Source: Streptacidiphilus pinicola
Lineage (GTDB): Bacteria > Actinomycetota > Actinomycetes > Streptomycetales > Streptomycetaceae
Assembly: GCF_003258295.1 (NCBI RefSeq)
Contig: NZ_QKYN01000034.1
Coordinates: 29,270 to 93,269, forward strand
Reading direction: 5' to 3'
DNA: 64,000 bases
Shown: piece by piece, positions 8,728 through 19,412 of the stretch
How positions within the stretch are numbered: the stretch's first letter is position 1
How the letters are laid out: each line of letters starts with the position of its first letter
The notes under the pieces: model-generated
What the model saw: only the letters and a program-made list of their open reading frames with translations
Database searches by the model: none
Told to the model about the DNA's origin: nothing
Position numbers and translations under genes: made by a program

Positions 8728-9648
8728 TCAGCTCTTGCCGAGCTCTGCGGAGATCTTGCCGAGCTGCTCCAGGCGCTGCTCCAGCGAGGGGTGCGTGGAG
8801 AAGGCGTTCGTCGCGATCTCACGGGCCGACAGGGCCGGGGCGAAGTAGAAGGCGTTGTACGGCTGCGCCTTGCGCAGATCCTGTGAGGGGATCGCGCCGA
8901 TGTCGCCGGTCACCTTGGTCAGGGCCGAGGCCAGCGCCGAGGGGCGGCCGGTCAGCAGCGCGGCCGAGCGGTCCGCCGACAGCTCGCGGTAGCGCGAGAG
9001 CAGCCGGGTCAGCAGGAAGCTGATCGCGTACACGACGGCGCTCACGGCGATGACGATCAGCGCGGCGACGGCGGTGTTGTCGTTGTCCCGGTTGTCGCGG
9101 TCGTTGAAGCCGCCGAACATGCCGAACTGCAGGCCGACGCGGGTGATGATGCCGGCCATCACGCCGAGGAAGCCGGCGATCGTCATCACCGCGACGTCGC
9201 GGTGCGCGACGTGGGAGAGCTCGTGGGCGAGCACGCCCTCCAGCTCCTCCGGCTCGAGCCGGCGCAGCAGACCGGTGGTGACGCAGACCACGGCGTTCTT
9301 CTCGTTGCGGCCCGTGGCGAAGGCGTTCGGCATGTCGGTGTCGGCCACGGCGACCCGCGGCTTGGGCATGTCGGCCAGGGCGCAGAGGCGGTCGACGGTG
9401 CCGTGCAGCTCGGGGAACTCCTCGGGCGAGACCTCACGGGCGCCCATGCTGAATGCGGCGATCTTGTCGCTGAACCAGAACTGCGCGACGAACAGCCCAC
9501 CGGCGAGGATGACGACGATCGGCCATGCCCCGCGCAACAGCACCAGCAGCAGACCGACGAAGGCCACGAAGAGCAGACCGATCAAGAACATCGTGATCAG
9601 CATGCGCGTGGTCAGCCCGCGGTCCGGCGCGAATCGAGTCCTGGACAT
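8728..9648 (-). CDS. htpX: Zinc metalloprotease HtpX
   Basis: 306 residues from the ATG at 9648, preceded by AGGAGG. Two N-terminal transmembrane helices (about 15-55) are followed by the M48 protease domain with the zinc-binding HELSH motif (~142), the third ligand in the [12 protein letters not shown] segment, and two more membrane helices between them. It degrades misfolded membrane proteins. It is divergent from hrcA, with the CIRCE element in the shared 201-bp intergenic region, and is followed by pspAB. Confidence 0.95.
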   Translation of the reverse strand: MSRTRFAPDRGLTTRMLITMFLIGLLFVAFVGLLLVLLRGAWPIVVILAGGLFVAQFWFSDKIAAFSMGAREVSPEEFPELHGTVDRLCALADMPKPRVAVADTDMPNAFATGRNEKNAVVCVTTGLLRRLEPEELEGVLAHELSHVAHRDVAVMTIAGFLGVMAGIITRVGLQFGMFGGFNDRDNRDNDNTAVAALIVIAVSAVVYAISFLLTRLLSRYRELSADRSAALLTGRPSALASALTKVTGDIGAIPSQDLRKAQPYNAFYFAPALSAREIATNAFSTHPSLEQRLEQLGKISAELGKS

Positions 9649-9755
9649 GAGGTCCCTCCTGGGGCGGTGGACTGCCGATGCAATTCTGCCTGTCGCCCTC
9701 GGTATGTGGTACGTCTGACGAGGTCCAGACGTTCCGGTCGTGGACCGTCGCGCTT

Positions 9756-9761
9756 TACACT
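9756..9761 (+). promoter_or_regulatory. Candidate -10 box of the hrcA promoter
   Basis: TACACT fits the actinobacterial TANNNT -10 pattern and would place the start of transcription near 9768, just ahead of the CIRCE operator. The -35 region is not obvious. This is a sequence-only guess. Confidence 0.4.
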
Positions 9762-9776
9762 GACAGCTGACGGAGG

Positions 9777-9803
9777 CTGGCACTCGAATGTCCAGAGTGC
9801 CAG
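9777..9803. promoter_or_regulatory. CIRCE operator (HrcA binding site)
   Basis: CTGGCACTC, a 9-bp spacer and GAGTGCCAG form a perfect inverted repeat of 9-bp arms matching the CIRCE consensus (TTAGCACTC-N9-GAGTGCTAA) except at the outer bases. It lies 46 bp upstream of the hrcA start and downstream of the likely -10 box, so bound HrcA would block its own transcription and that of dnaJ. The site also lies 129 bp upstream of the divergent htpX start. Confidence 0.9.
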
Positions 9804-9849
9804 AGCCGAGGTAGGGACAGGATCAAGGTCCGGCTGGAGGTGCGTGCCC

Positions 9850-10881
9850 GTGCGTGAGGAGCGTCAGCTCGACGACCGCAAGCTCGCGGTGCTGCGCGCC
9901 ATCGTGCAGGACTACGTCGGCACCGAGGAGCCGGTCGGCTCGAAGGCCCTGGTCGAACGGCACAACCTGGGCGTCTCCTCGGCGACCGTGCGCAACGACA
10001 TGGCCGTGCTCGAGGACGAGGGGTTCATCCACCAGCCGCACACCAGTGCCGGGCGGGTCCCCACGGACAAGGGCTACCGCCTCTTCGTGGACCGGTTGAC
10101 CGAGGTCAAGCCGCTGTCGGTGGCCGAGCGTCGCGCCATCACCAACTTCCTGGACCAGTCCGTCGACCTCGACGACGTGGTGGCCCGCACGGTCCGGCTG
10201 CTCGCGCAGCTGACCCGTCAGGTCGCCGTCGTCCAGTACCCGTCGCTGACCCGGTCCACGGTCCGGCACGTCGAGCTGGTCGCGCTGAGCCCGACGCGGG
10301 TGATGCTGGTGCTGATCACCGACACCGGCCGGGTCGAGCAGCGCCTGGTCGACTGCCCGGCGCCGGTCGGCGAGGCGACCCTCGGCGAGCTGCGCAGCCG
10401 CCTCAACGCGGGCGCCGGAGGCCGCCGCTTCGCGGAGGTGCCGCGTCTGTTGCAGGACCTGCCCGAAAGTTTCACACCCCAGGACCGCCCCGCCGTCTCG
10501 ACCGTGCTGTCCACGCTGTTCGAGGCCCTGGTGGAGCAGACCGAGGAGCGCGTCGTTCTCGGCGGCACCGCCAACCTGACCCGGTTCCCGCACGACTTCC
10601 CGCTCACCATCGCCCCCGTGCTGGAGGCGCTGGAGGAACAGGTTGTGCTGCTGCGACTACTGGGTGAGACCGCGGACCCCGGCGTGATGGTCAGAATCGG
10701 TCACGAGAACGCCTACGAGGGCCTCAATTCCACCTCGGTGGTCTCGGTGGGCTACGGTTCGGGCGACGAGACCGTCGCCAAACTCGGCGTGGTCGGCCCG
10801 ACTCGCATGGACTACCCGGGAACCATGGCCGCCGTCCGGGCGGTTGCCCGGTACGTGGGCCAGATCCTGGCAGCGTCCTAG
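9850..10881 (+). CDS. hrcA: Heat-inducible transcription repressor HrcA
   Basis: 343 residues from the GTG at 9850, with GGAGG nine bases upstream. The N-terminal winged HTH ([28 protein letters not shown], then [16 protein letters not shown]) and the long GAF-like effector domain are typical in order and length. HrcA represses chaperone genes through CIRCE and is kept active by GroEL. The CIRCE element upstream shows autoregulation. dnaJ follows after 96 bp. Confidence 0.96.
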   Translation: MREERQLDDRKLAVLRAIVQDYVGTEEPVGSKALVERHNLGVSSATVRNDMAVLEDEGFIHQPHTSAGRVPTDKGYRLFVDRLTEVKPLSVAERRAITNFLDQSVDLDDVVARTVRLLAQLTRQVAVVQYPSLTRSTVRHVELVALSPTRVMLVLITDTGRVEQRLVDCPAPVGEATLGELRSRLNAGAGGRRFAEVPRLLQDLPESFTPQDRPAVSTVLSTLFEALVEQTEERVVLGGTANLTRFPHDFPLTIAPVLEALEEQVVLLRLLGETADPGVMVRIGHENAYEGLNSTSVVSVGYGSGDETVAKLGVVGPTRMDYPGTMAAVRAVARYVGQILAAS

Positions 10882-10977
10882 GCGGCAGCGACGACGCGAC
10901 GACCGACGCAGCAGGGACCGACCACACCGGCCCGACGACCGGCACGAGCCTCAGACGGAAACTAGCGGAGCATTTTG

Positions 10978-12120
10978 GTGGCCACGGACTACTACGCGGT
11001 ACTCGGCGTCCGACGGGACGCGAGTCAGGACGAGATCAAGAAGGCTTTCCGCCGTCTGGCGCGCGAGCTGCACCCTGACGTCAACCCGGACCCGAAGACG
11101 CAGGAGCGGTTCAAGGAGATCAACGCCGCGTACGAGGTCCTCTCCGACCCGAACAAGCGGCAGGTCTACGACCTCGGCGGCGACCCGCTGTCCGCGACGG
11201 GCGCGGGAGCCGGCGCGGGCGGCTTCGGCCAGGGCGCGGGCTTCGGCTTCAGCGACATCATGGACGCCTTCTTCGGCGCGTCCGGCGGTCAGCGCGGCCC
11301 GCGTTCACGGACCCGCCGGGGCCAGGACGCCATGATCCGGATCGACATCGATCTGGAGGAGGCGGCCTTCGGCACGACCAAGGACATCCAGGTCGACACC
11401 GCGGTCCGCTGCAACACCTGCAACGGTGAGGGCGCGGCCCCGGGCACCTCGGCCCAGACCTGCGACATGTGCCGCGGCCGCGGCGAGATCTCCCAGGTGA
11501 CCCGCTCGTTCCTGGGCCAGGTCATGACCTCGCGGCCGTGTCCGCAGTGTCAGGGCTTCGGCACGGTCGTCCCGACGCCCTGCCCCGAGTGCGCGGGCGA
11601 CGGTCGCGTGCGCGCGCGCCGGACGCTGACGGTCAAGATCCCGGCGGGTGTCGACACCGGCACGCGCATCCAGCTCGCCGGCGAGGGCGAGATCGGCCCG
11701 GGCGGCGGCCAGGCGGGCGACCTCTACGTCGAGATCTCGGAGAACCCGCACGCGATCTTCCAGCGTCGGGGCGACGACCTGCACTGCACGGTGACCCTGC
11801 CGATGACGGCGGCGTCGCTCGGCACGAAGGTTCCGTTGGAGACGCTGGACGGTATGGCGGAGATCGACATCCGCCCTGGGACCCAGTCGGGCCAGTCCAT
11901 CCCCCTGCACGGGCGCGGCATCACGCACCTGCGGGGCGGCGGCCGAGGTGACCTGATCGTCCACGTCGAGGTCCTGACGCCCAGCAAGCTGGACGCGGAA
12001 CAGGAGAACCTGCTCCGGCAGCTGGCCAAGCTGCGCGGCGAGGAGCGCCCGTCCGGGCAGTTCGCGCCCGGGCAGCAGGGGCTGTTCTCGCGCCTCAAGG
12101 ACGCGTTCAACGGGCGTTAG
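10978..12120 (+). CDS. dnaJ: Chaperone protein DnaJ
   Basis: 380 residues from the GTG at 10978, with GGAG seven bases upstream. A TTG one codon earlier is a less likely start. The J domain holds the HPD tripeptide (ELHPDVNP, residues ~33-39). A Gly/Phe-rich linker follows. Four CxxCxGxG-type zinc repeats occupy ~140-205 ([32 protein letters not shown]), then the C-terminal substrate-binding domains. DnaJ stimulates the DnaK ATPase and delivers unfolded clients. Linkage to hrcA rather than dnaK/grpE marks it as the second DnaJ (DnaJ2 type) of actinobacteria, under CIRCE/HrcA control. Confidence 0.96.
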   Translation: MATDYYAVLGVRRDASQDEIKKAFRRLARELHPDVNPDPKTQERFKEINAAYEVLSDPNKRQVYDLGGDPLSATGAGAGAGGFGQGAGFGFSDIMDAFFGASGGQRGPRSRTRRGQDAMIRIDIDLEEAAFGTTKDIQVDTAVRCNTCNGEGAAPGTSAQTCDMCRGRGEISQVTRSFLGQVMTSRPCPQCQGFGTVVPTPCPECAGDGRVRARRTLTVKIPAGVDTGTRIQLAGEGEIGPGGGQAGDLYVEISENPHAIFQRRGDDLHCTVTLPMTAASLGTKVPLETLDGMAEIDIRPGTQSGQSIPLHGRGITHLRGGGRGDLIVHVEVLTPSKLDAEQENLLRQLAKLRGEERPSGQFAPGQQGLFSRLKDAFNGR

Positions 12121-12126
12121 CCACTG

Positions 12127-12227
12127 AGGGGCGCGGGGAACTGCGCGACAAGCCACTGATGGGGTGGGTCGCCGCACGCGCAGGGCCATCCGCATAGGGT
12201 GGTTCTCGCGCAGTTCCCCGCGCCCCT
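12127..12227. repeat. Full-length GGGGCGCGGGGAACTGCGCG interspersed palindrome, copy A
   Basis: A 101-bp element begins AGGGGCGCGGGGAACTGCGCGA and ends with the reverse complement of that arm, giving a 21-22 bp near-perfect stem. The inner loop contains GGGCCATCCGCA and GGTGGTT blocks shared with the copies at 35811 and 48764. It lies between dnaJ and rsmE and could act as a terminator or processing hairpin. It is one of at least seven related elements in the window. Confidence 0.85.
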
Positions 12228-12259
12228 GACATGTGCCCTTCCGAAGGTAGAGCAAGCAA

Positions 12260-13009
12260 GTGACCGCTCCGGTGTTTCTCATCCCCCCTGACCGAATCGT
12301 GACCGCGCGGGTCGGGGCCGTGGTGCGGCTGGACGGCGCCGAGGGGCGGCACGCCGTCTCCGTGAAGCGGATGAACCCCGGTGAGGAGGTCGTGCTCACC
12401 GACGGTGAGGGGGCCGGGCTGCGCGGGGCCGTCGCCGCCGTCGAGGGGAAGGACGTCCTCGACGTCACCGTCGCCGAGCTGCTCTCCGAGCCTGAGCCGG
12501 ACGTCCGCATCGTCGTGGTGCAGGCGCTGCCGAAGGGTGACCGCGGGGAGCTCGCGGTGGAGTTGATGACCGAGGTCGGGGTGGACGAGATCGTGCCCTG
12601 GCAGGCGTCCCGCTGCATCACGCAGTGGAAGGGCGAGCGCGGCGAGAAGGCCCTCGGGAAGTGGCGCGCGACAGCGCGCGAGGCGGGGAAGCAGTCGCGC
12701 CGGCTGCGGTTCCCCGTCGTGCACGGGGCGATGAGCACCCGTCAGGTCGCGACGCTGCTCGCCTCGGCCACCCTCCCGGGCGTCCTGCACGAGGAGGGCG
12801 CGGCCCGGCTCGCCTCCGCCGACCTGCCCTCGTCCGGCTCCGTCGTCCTGGTCGTCGGCCCGGAGGGCGGGGTCTCCCCGGACGAGATGGACACCTTCAC
12901 CACCGCCGGCGCCGGCGCCTACCTTCTCGGCCCCTCGGTCCTGCGCACCTCCACCGCCGGCATCGCCGCCGCCTCGCTGCTGCTCGGCCGTAGCGGCCGC
13001 TGGAACTGA
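12260..13009 (+). CDS. rsmE: 16S rRNA (uracil(1498)-N(3))-methyltransferase RsmE
   Basis: 249 residues with a GTG start. The N-terminal PUA-like domain (GRHAVSVKRMNPGEEVVLTDGEG) is followed by a SPOUT-class methyltransferase domain with the knotted SAM site VVLVVGPEGGVSPDEMDTF and the C-terminal LLGPSVLRTSTAGIAAASLLL. It methylates U1498 of 16S rRNA in the assembled 30S subunit. Its position after dnaJ is conserved in actinobacteria. The repeat upstream may separate it from the heat-shock transcript. Confidence 0.95.
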   Translation: MTAPVFLIPPDRIVTARVGAVVRLDGAEGRHAVSVKRMNPGEEVVLTDGEGAGLRGAVAAVEGKDVLDVTVAELLSEPEPDVRIVVVQALPKGDRGELAVELMTEVGVDEIVPWQASRCITQWKGERGEKALGKWRATAREAGKQSRRLRFPVVHGAMSTRQVATLLASATLPGVLHEEGAARLASADLPSSGSVVLVVGPEGGVSPDEMDTFTTAGAGAYLLGPSVLRTSTAGIAAASLLLGRSGRWN

Positions 13010-13075
13010 GTTCGGTCTGGTTCGCTCACGGAAAAAGATCTCGTATCCCGGACGTCCGCTGGGTAGCGTGCGCCC

Positions 13076-16000
13076 GTGACAGAGACCCAGGCGCAGACCC
13101 AGAAGCAGACACCCGACAGCGACGGCTACTTCCGGTACCCCGACATCCACGGCGACCTCGTCGCCTTCGTGGCCGAGGACGACGTGTGGGTCGCCCCCGT
13201 CGCCGGGGGGCGGGCGTGGCGGGTGAGTGCGGATCAGGTGCCGGTGAGCAGGCCGAGGTTCTCACCGGACGGCACCCTGCTGGCGTGGGCGTCGACGCGG
13301 GACGGCGCGCCCGAGGTGCATGTCGCGCCGGTCGAGGGCGGGCCCGCGCGGCGGTTGACGTACTGGGGGAACGCCAACACCACCGTGCTGGGCTGGACCG
13401 CCGACGGCGAGGTGCTCGCCGCGAGCGCGCAGGGTCGCCGGTCCCGGGCGCATGTGTGGGCGCACGCCGTCCCGCTGGACGGCGGGCCCGCCCGCACGCT
13501 GCCCTACGGGCGGCTCAGCGGGCTCGCCCTGCAGCAGGACGGGGACGGCGTGCTGCTGGCCTCCGCCACCGCCGGGCGCGAGGCCGCGCACTGGAAGCGC
13601 TACCGCGGCGGCACGGCGAGCAAGCTCTGGATCGGCAGCGAGGACGGCGAGTTCGCCCGCCTCCACGCCGAGCTGGACGGACAGCTCGACTCCCCGATGT
13701 GGCTGGGCGAGCGCGTCGCCTTCCTCTCCGACCACGACGGCGTCGCCCGCCTCTGGTCCAGCCTCCCGGACGGCTCCGACCTGCGGACCCACGGCGGGCA
13801 CGACTTCTACGCCCGCAACGCCGCCACCGACGGCCACCGCGTCGTCTACCACGCGGGCGGCGACCTGTGGTTGGTCGACTCGCTCGACGAGGGTGTCGCG
13901 CCGCGCCCGCTGGACGTACGGCTCGGCGGACCGCGCAGCGGGCGGCAGCCGCATCCGGTCGCCGCGGGGGCGCACCTGGGCGAGGTCGCCGTCGACGCGG
14001 ACGGACGGTCCAGCGTGGTCGAGGTACGCGGCACCCTGCACCGGGTGACCCATCGCGACGGCCCGGTCCGCGCGCTGGCCGCGACGCCGGGCGTGCGGCA
14101 CCGCCTGCCGGTCGCGCTGCCTGACGGTGCGTCGGCGTGGGTGACGGACGCCGAGGGCGAGGACGCGCTGGAGTTCTCCGACGGCCGCCGCGTGCTCGCC
14201 GGCCGCCTCGGCCGGGTCGAGGAGCTGGCGGCCTCGCCCGACGGCCGCCTGCTGGCGGTCGCCGACCGCACCGGCCGGGTGCTGCTGATCGAGACAGCCG
14301 ACACCGCGGACGCGCCGCGGGAGCTGGACCGCAGCGAGTACGGCGCCGCCGGCGGGCTCGTCTTCTCGCCCGACTCGCGGTGGCTCGCCTGGTCGCACCA
14401 GGTGTTCTGCGAGGGGATGCTGACGCAGATCCGGCTCGCCGACACCGGGACCGGCCAGATCGTCGAGGCGACGCCGCGGCGCTTCCGCGACTGGTCGCCC
14501 GCGTTCACGCAGGACGGCCGCCACCTGGCGTTCCTCTCCGCGCGCGACTTCGACCCGGTCTACGACGAGCACGTCTTCGACCTGTCCTTCCCCGCCGCCT
14601 CCCGGCCCTACCTGCTGACCCTCACCGCCGAGGCGCTCTCGCCGTTCGGCCCGCTGCTGGAGGGCCGCCCGGTCGGCCGCGCGGGCGACGCGAAGCCCGC
14701 CGGGGACGAGGCCGAGCCGACCCCGGCGACCGAGGTGGAGCTCGCGGGCCTGGAGGCCCGCGTGCTGGCCTTCCCCGTCCCCGCCGGACGCTACGGCAGC
14801 CTGCACGCCGTCAAGGGCGGCGTCGCCTGGCTGCGCCACCCGCTCGTCGGCAACCTGGGCAACGGCCGCGCCACCCCGGAGACCCAGCCGGAGCGCAGCG
14901 CGCTGGAGCACTACGACCTGACCGCGCGTCGGCTCACCGTGCTCGTCGACGCGCTCGACGACTACGCGGTCTCCGGCGACGGCAGCCGCGTCGTGGTCCG
15001 CGACGGCCGTACGCTGACGGTGCTGCCCGCCGACAGCCGCGTCGACAAGGACGACCGGGACTCCCGCGTCGAGGTGGACCTCTCCCGGGTCCGGGTGACC
15101 GTCGAACCCGCCGCCGAGTGGCGGCAGATGTTCGACGAGACCGCCCGCCTGATGCGTGACAACTTCTGGCGCGCCGACCTGGGAGGCATGGACTGGGACG
15201 GCGTCCAGGCCCGCTACCGGCCGCTGGTCGAGCGCCTGGGCAGTCACGGCGACCTCGTCGACCTGCTCTGGGAGCTCCAGGGCGAGCCCGGCACCTCCCA
15301 CGCCTACGTCACCCCGCGGGCGTCCGGCCCGGAGGCGGCCCGCCGTCAGGGCTTCCTCGGCGCGGACCTGGCCCGCGACGAGCAGGGCCTCTGGCGGATC
15401 ACCGCCGTGCTGCCCGGTGAGTCCTCCGACCCGCAAGCCCGCTCGCCGCTGGCCGCGCCGGGCGTCGCGGTCCGCGCCGGCGACGCGCTGGTGGCCGTGG
15501 ACGGCCGCCCCGTCGAGGCCCTCACCGGCCCCGCGCCGCTGCTGGTCGGCACGGCCGGCAAGCCCGTCGAGCTGACCGTCGCCCCGGCGGACGGCGGCGC
15601 GGAGCGCACCGTCGTCGTGGTGCCGCTGGCCGACGAGTCGTCACTGCGCTACCACGTGTGGGTCGCCGACCGCCGGGCCCACGTCCACGCGGCGTCCGGC
15701 GGCCGCCTCGGCTACCTGCACGTCCCGGACATGGTCAGCAACGGCTGGGCGCAGCTCCACCGCGATCTGCGCACCGAGGTGCTGAACGAGGGCCTGGTCG
15801 TCGACGTCCGCGAGAACCGCGGCGGGCACACCTCGCAGCTGGTCATCGAGAAGCTGAACCGCCGCGTCATCGGCTGGGACCTGGAGCGGGACTCCGTCCC
15901 GATGAGCTACCCCATGGACGCCCCGCGCGGCCCGCTGGTCGCCGTCACGGACGAGTTCGCCGGCTCCGACGGCGACATCGTCGGCGGCGCGTTCCAGGCC

Positions 16001-16294
16001 CTGCGCCTCGGCCCCGTGGTCGGCGCGCGCAGCTGGGGCGGCGTGATCGGCATCGACATGCGGTACAGCCTCGTCGACGGCACCGCGGTCACCCAACCGC
16101 GCTATGCCACCTGGATGGAGGGCTACGGCTGGGGCCTGGAGAACCACGGCGTGGACCCGGACGTCCCCGTCCCCTGCACCCCGGCCGACTGGGTGGCCGG
16201 CCGCGACCCCCAACTCGACGAGGCGATCAGGCTGGCCCTCGCCGCGCTGGCCACCACCCCGGCCGCGACCCCGCCCTCGCTCCCGGAGCTGTAG
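13076..16294 (+). CDS. Tricorn-like S41-family serine protease
   Basis: 1072 residues, matching tricorn protease length. The N-terminal half shows repeated beta-propeller blades (FSPDGTLLAWAST, FSPDSRWLAWSHQ, FTQDGRHLAFLSA), about 30-650. A C1 helical domain (~690-760), a PDZ domain (~780-860, AGDALVAVDGRPVEAL) and the C2 catalytic domain follow. The nucleophile Ser is in FAGSDGDIVG (~963), followed by GARSWGGVIGIDMRYSLVDG. Tricorn degrades peptides released by the proteasome, and actinobacterial homologues are cytosolic; no signal peptide is seen here. It starts 66 bp after rsmE. Confidence 0.92.
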   Translation: MTETQAQTQKQTPDSDGYFRYPDIHGDLVAFVAEDDVWVAPVAGGRAWRVSADQVPVSRPRFSPDGTLLAWASTRDGAPEVHVAPVEGGPARRLTYWGNANTTVLGWTADGEVLAASAQGRRSRAHVWAHAVPLDGGPARTLPYGRLSGLALQQDGDGVLLASATAGREAAHWKRYRGGTASKLWIGSEDGEFARLHAELDGQLDSPMWLGERVAFLSDHDGVARLWSSLPDGSDLRTHGGHDFYARNAATDGHRVVYHAGGDLWLVDSLDEGVAPRPLDVRLGGPRSGRQPHPVAAGAHLGEVAVDADGRSSVVEVRGTLHRVTHRDGPVRALAATPGVRHRLPVALPDGASAWVTDAEGEDALEFSDGRRVLAGRLGRVEELAASPDGRLLAVADRTGRVLLIETADTADAPRELDRSEYGAAGGLVFSPDSRWLAWSHQVFCEGMLTQIRLADTGTGQIVEATPRRFRDWSPAFTQDGRHLAFLSARDFDPVYDEHVFDLSFPAASRPYLLTLTAEALSPFGPLLEGRPVGRAGDAKPAGDEAEPTPATEVELAGLEARVLAFPVPAGRYGSLHAVKGGVAWLRHPLVGNLGNGRATPETQPERSALEHYDLTARRLTVLVDALDDYAVSGDGSRVVVRDGRTLTVLPADSRVDKDDRDSRVEVDLSRVRVTVEPAAEWRQMFDETARLMRDNFWRADLGGMDWDGVQARYRPLVERLGSHGDLVDLLWELQGEPGTSHAYVTPRASGPEAARRQGFLGADLARDEQGLWRITAVLPGESSDPQARSPLAAPGVAVRAGDALVAVDGRPVEALTGPAPLLVGTAGKPVELTVAPADGGAERTVVVVPLADESSLRYHVWVADRRAHVHAASGGRLGYLHVPDMVSNGWAQLHRDLRTEVLNEGLVVDVRENRGGHTSQLVIEKLNRRVIGWDLERDSVPMSYPMDAPRGPLVAVTDEFAGSDGDIVGGAFQALRLGPVVGARSWGGVIGIDMRYSLVDGTAVTQPRYATWMEGYGWGLENHGVDPDVPVPCTPADWVAGRDPQLDEAIRLALAALATTPAATPPSLPEL

Positions 16295-16364
16295 TTCCCC
16301 GCACCCCTGATGGCTGAGGCCATCGGTACCATTCCGTACGAGAACCCCGATGTAGGAGCGTGTG

Positions 16365-16730
16365 ATGGCCGGCGAGGCCCAGGTGGACTGCGTGTTCTGC
16401 AAGATCGTGGCCGGGGAGATCCCCTCCACCAAGGTGCGTGAGACCGAGCACACGCTCGCGTTCCGCGACATCAACCCGCAGATGCCCACGCATGTGCTCG
16501 TCGTGCCGAAGGCGCACTACCCGAACGCCGCCGCGCTCGCCGAAGCGGACCCGCGGCTCGCGGGGGCCGTGCTCGCGGAGGCGGGGCGGGTGGCGGAGGA
16601 GGAGAAGGTCGTCGACAGCGGCTACCGGCTGATCTTCAACACCGGCGCCGGCGCCGGGCAGACGGTGTTCCACGCCCACGTGCACGTGCTCGGCGGCGGG
16701 AACGGCGAGCTGCACGAGAAGCTGGTCTGA
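16365..16730 (+). CDS. HIT (histidine triad) family nucleotide-binding protein
   Basis: 121 residues from the ATG at 16365, preceded by AGGAG six bases upstream. The in-frame GTG one codon earlier is less likely. An N-terminal zinc-ribbon-like CVFCKI and the catalytic triad HAHVHV (~104-109) identify an HINT-type nucleotide hydrolase (phosphoramidase-like). The length fits the family. It ends 5 bp before rnz and is probably cotranscribed with it. Confidence 0.93.
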   Translation: MAGEAQVDCVFCKIVAGEIPSTKVRETEHTLAFRDINPQMPTHVLVVPKAHYPNAAALAEADPRLAGAVLAEAGRVAEEEKVVDSGYRLIFNTGAGAGQTVFHAHVHVLGGGNGELHEKLV

Positions 16731-16735
16731 CGGCG

Positions 16736-17653
16736 GTGTCGGCGCGCGAGCTGGTCGTGCTGGGCACGGCCAGCCAGGTTCCCACCAGGCATCGCAACCA
16801 CAACGGCTATCTGCTGCGGTGGGACGGCGAGGGCCTGCTCTTCGACCCGGGTGAGGGCACCCAGCGGCAGATGCTGCACGCCGGGGTGAGCGCGCACGAC
16901 ATCACCCGGATCTGCGTCACGCACTTCCACGGGGACCATTGCCTCGGCCTGCCGGGGGTGATCCAACGGATCAACCTCGACAAGGTGCCGTATCCGGTGC
17001 CCGTGCACTACCCGGCCTCGGGCGAGCCGTTCTTCGAGCGGCTGCGGCACGCCAGCGCGTTCTACGAGCAGGTGGAGCTGCGGCCCGAGCCGGTCTCCGG
17101 CGAGGGCGGTCCGCTCAAGGCCACCGGGAACGAGAGGTCTCCGTTCACGCTGGAGGCCGCGCGCCTGTCGCACCCGGTCGAGTCCTACGGCTACCGCCTG
17201 GTCGAGCCGGACGGCCGGCGGATCCTGCCGGAGAAGCTGCGCGCGCTCGGCATCACCGGCCCGGACGTGGGCCGGCTGCAGCGCGAGGGACGCCTCGGGG
17301 ACGTCACCCTGAGCGACGTCAGTGAGACGCGGCGCGGCCAGCGGGCCGCGTTCATCATGGACACCCGGCTGTGCGAGGGCGTCCACGCGCTCGCCGAGGG
17401 GGCGGACCTGCTGGTCATCGAGGCCACCTTCCTCGACGCGGACGCGCACCTCGCGGAGGAGCACGGGCATCTCACCGCCGCGCAGGCCGCCCGGGTCGCA
17501 GCGCAGGCGGGCGTGCGTACCCTCGTGCTGACGCATTTCTCGCAGCGTTATCCCGACCTCGGAGGGCATCTCGACGAGGCCGAGCGCCACTTCGACGGCG
17601 AGATCGTGGTCGCGGCCGACCTGATGCGCATCCCGGTCCCGTTGCGGGGATAG
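16736..17653 (+). CDS. rnz: Ribonuclease Z
   Basis: 305 residues with a GTG start. The metallo-beta-lactamase fold shows HFHGDH (~63-68) followed by LGLPG, the VDPGEG-like [13 protein letters not shown], the later DTR and EATF motifs, and [15 protein letters not shown] with LTHFSQRY. These match tRNase Z, which cleaves the 3' trailer of tRNA precursors. It begins 5 bp after the HIT gene. Confidence 0.93.
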   Translation: MSARELVVLGTASQVPTRHRNHNGYLLRWDGEGLLFDPGEGTQRQMLHAGVSAHDITRICVTHFHGDHCLGLPGVIQRINLDKVPYPVPVHYPASGEPFFERLRHASAFYEQVELRPEPVSGEGGPLKATGNERSPFTLEAARLSHPVESYGYRLVEPDGRRILPEKLRALGITGPDVGRLQREGRLGDVTLSDVSETRRGQRAAFIMDTRLCEGVHALAEGADLLVIEATFLDADAHLAEEHGHLTAAQAARVAAQAGVRTLVLTHFSQRYPDLGGHLDEAERHFDGEIVVAADLMRIPVPLRG

Positions 17654-17808
17654 CGGGCAGCGAAATGAACAGCGGAATAAAAGACTGGCGAATCCCTGCT
17701 GACCGGCGCAGCATCGTTGTCCCCGGCCGTATCGTCCGTCGTACCCTTTTCTTGGATCCAGACGGACACGACAGAGAAATGGGATGAGGCAGGCCTCAGC
17801 GCCGACCT

Positions 17809-18852
17809 ATGACTTCTCAAACGCAGACCCAGTCGCCCCAGTCGCAGACCCAAGCGCGCATCGTCATCCCGGAGAAGCACCCGATGGTGACGGTGCTCGG
17901 TACCGGGGACTCACTCCTCCGCGTGATCGAGAACGCCTTCCCCTCCGTCGACATCCACGCCCGCGGCAACGAGGTCACCGCGACCGGTGACCCCCGCGAG
18001 ACCGCGCTGGTGCAGCGTGTGTTCGACGAGATGATGCTGGTGCTCCGGACCGGTCAGCCGCTGACCGAGGACACCGTGGAGCGCTCGATCGCGATGCTGC
18101 GCAAGGCTGCCGAGGATCCGAACAGCCCGGAGGCGCACGAGAGCCCCTCGTCCGTCTTCACCGCGAACATCCTCTCCAACCGCGGCCGCTCGATCCGTCC
18201 CAAGACGCTGAACCAGCAGACCTACGTGGACGCGATCGACCGCCACACCATCGTCTTCGGCATCGGCCCGGCCGGTACCGGCAAGACGTACCTGGCCATG
18301 GCCAAGGCCGTGCAGGCGCTGCAGGCCAAGCAGGTCAACCGGATCATCCTGACCCGTCCGGCCGTCGAGGCCGGCGAGCGGCTCGGCTTCCTGCCCGGCA
18401 CGCTCTACGAGAAGATCGACCCGTACCTGCGCCCGCTCTACGACGCGCTGCACGACATGATCGACCCGGACTCGATCCCGCGCCTGATGGTCGCCGGGAC
18501 GATCGAGGTGGCGCCGCTCGCCTACATGCGCGGCCGCACCCTCAACGACGCGTTCATCATCCTCGACGAGGCGCAGAACACCAGCGCCGAGCAGATGAAG
18601 ATGTTCCTGACCCGGCTCGGCTTCAACTCCAAGATCGTGGTCACCGGCGACATCACGCAGATCGACCTGCCCGGCGGCACGGTCAGCGGCCTGCGCGTGG
18701 TCCAGGACATCCTGGACGGGGTGGAGGACATCCACTTCTCCCGGCTGACCAGCGCGGACGTGGTCCGGCACAAGCTGGTGGGCCGGATCGTCGACGCCTA
18801 CAGCCGCTACGACGCGAACCCCGCGCCGAAGCCGAACTCCCACCGCAACTGA
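17809..18852 (+). CDS. phoH: PhoH family ATPase (YbeZ-like)
   Basis: 347 residues. A Gln/Ser/Thr-rich start is followed by a KH-like N-terminal region and the PhoH P-loop domain with Walker A GPAGTGKT (~154-161) and Walker [10 protein letters not shown] (~249-257), plus [17 protein letters not shown] and [12 protein letters not shown]. PhoH/YbeZ pairs with YbeY, which follows 43 bp downstream, in rRNA processing and ribosome quality control. The 155-bp gap upstream suggests its own promoter. Confidence 0.95.
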   Translation: MTSQTQTQSPQSQTQARIVIPEKHPMVTVLGTGDSLLRVIENAFPSVDIHARGNEVTATGDPRETALVQRVFDEMMLVLRTGQPLTEDTVERSIAMLRKAAEDPNSPEAHESPSSVFTANILSNRGRSIRPKTLNQQTYVDAIDRHTIVFGIGPAGTGKTYLAMAKAVQALQAKQVNRIILTRPAVEAGERLGFLPGTLYEKIDPYLRPLYDALHDMIDPDSIPRLMVAGTIEVAPLAYMRGRTLNDAFIILDEAQNTSAEQMKMFLTRLGFNSKIVVTGDITQIDLPGGTVSGLRVVQDILDGVEDIHFSRLTSADVVRHKLVGRIVDAYSRYDANPAPKPNSHRN

Positions 18853-18895
18853 GCGACAGAACCAACCGACCAGGAAGCCGAGAACCGCACTCGCC

Positions 18896-19384
18896 ATGGC
18901 GATCGACATCAACAACGAATCCGGTACGGACGTCGACGAGGAGGCGCTCCTCGACGTCGCGCGCTTCGCGCTGGACCGGATGCGCATCCACCCGCTCTCC
19001 GAGCTCTCCGTCATCGTCGTGGACGAGGAGGCCATGGCGGCGCTGCACGTGCAGTGGATGGACGAGCCCGGCCCCACGGATGTGATGTCGTTCCCGATGG
19101 ACGAGCTGCGTCCCGGCAAGGAGGACGAGGAGCCCCCGCAGGGCCTCCTCGGCGACATCGTGCTGTGCCCCGAGGTCGCGGCCAAGCAGGGCGCGGCCAA
19201 CGGCCATTCCATGGACGCCGAGCTGCAGTTGCTCACCGTCCACGGCGTGCTGCACGTCCTCGGCTACGACCACGAGGACCCGGAGGAGGAGCGCGAGATG
19301 TTCGGGCTGCAGAAGCGCATCCTGGACGACTGGCGCGCCGCCCGCGGCGAGACCGGTCCGTCGCCGGCCCCCACCACCCGCTGA
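18896..19384 (+). CDS. ybeY: rRNA maturation endoribonuclease YbeY
   Basis: 162 residues. The UPF0054 metal-binding motif [11 protein letters not shown] (~116-126) is intact, preceded by the conserved [10 protein letters not shown] and [10 protein letters not shown]. YbeY matures 16S rRNA 3' ends and takes part in 70S quality control. It sits between phoH and the CNNM/CorC gene, the classical bacterial arrangement. Confidence 0.96.
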   Translation: MAIDINNESGTDVDEEALLDVARFALDRMRIHPLSELSVIVVDEEAMAALHVQWMDEPGPTDVMSFPMDELRPGKEDEEPPQGLLGDIVLCPEVAAKQGAANGHSMDAELQLLTVHGVLHVLGYDHEDPEEEREMFGLQKRILDDWRAARGETGPSPAPTTR

Positions 19385-19412
19385 GCGAGCAGAAGAAGAA
19401 AACGCCACCGAG

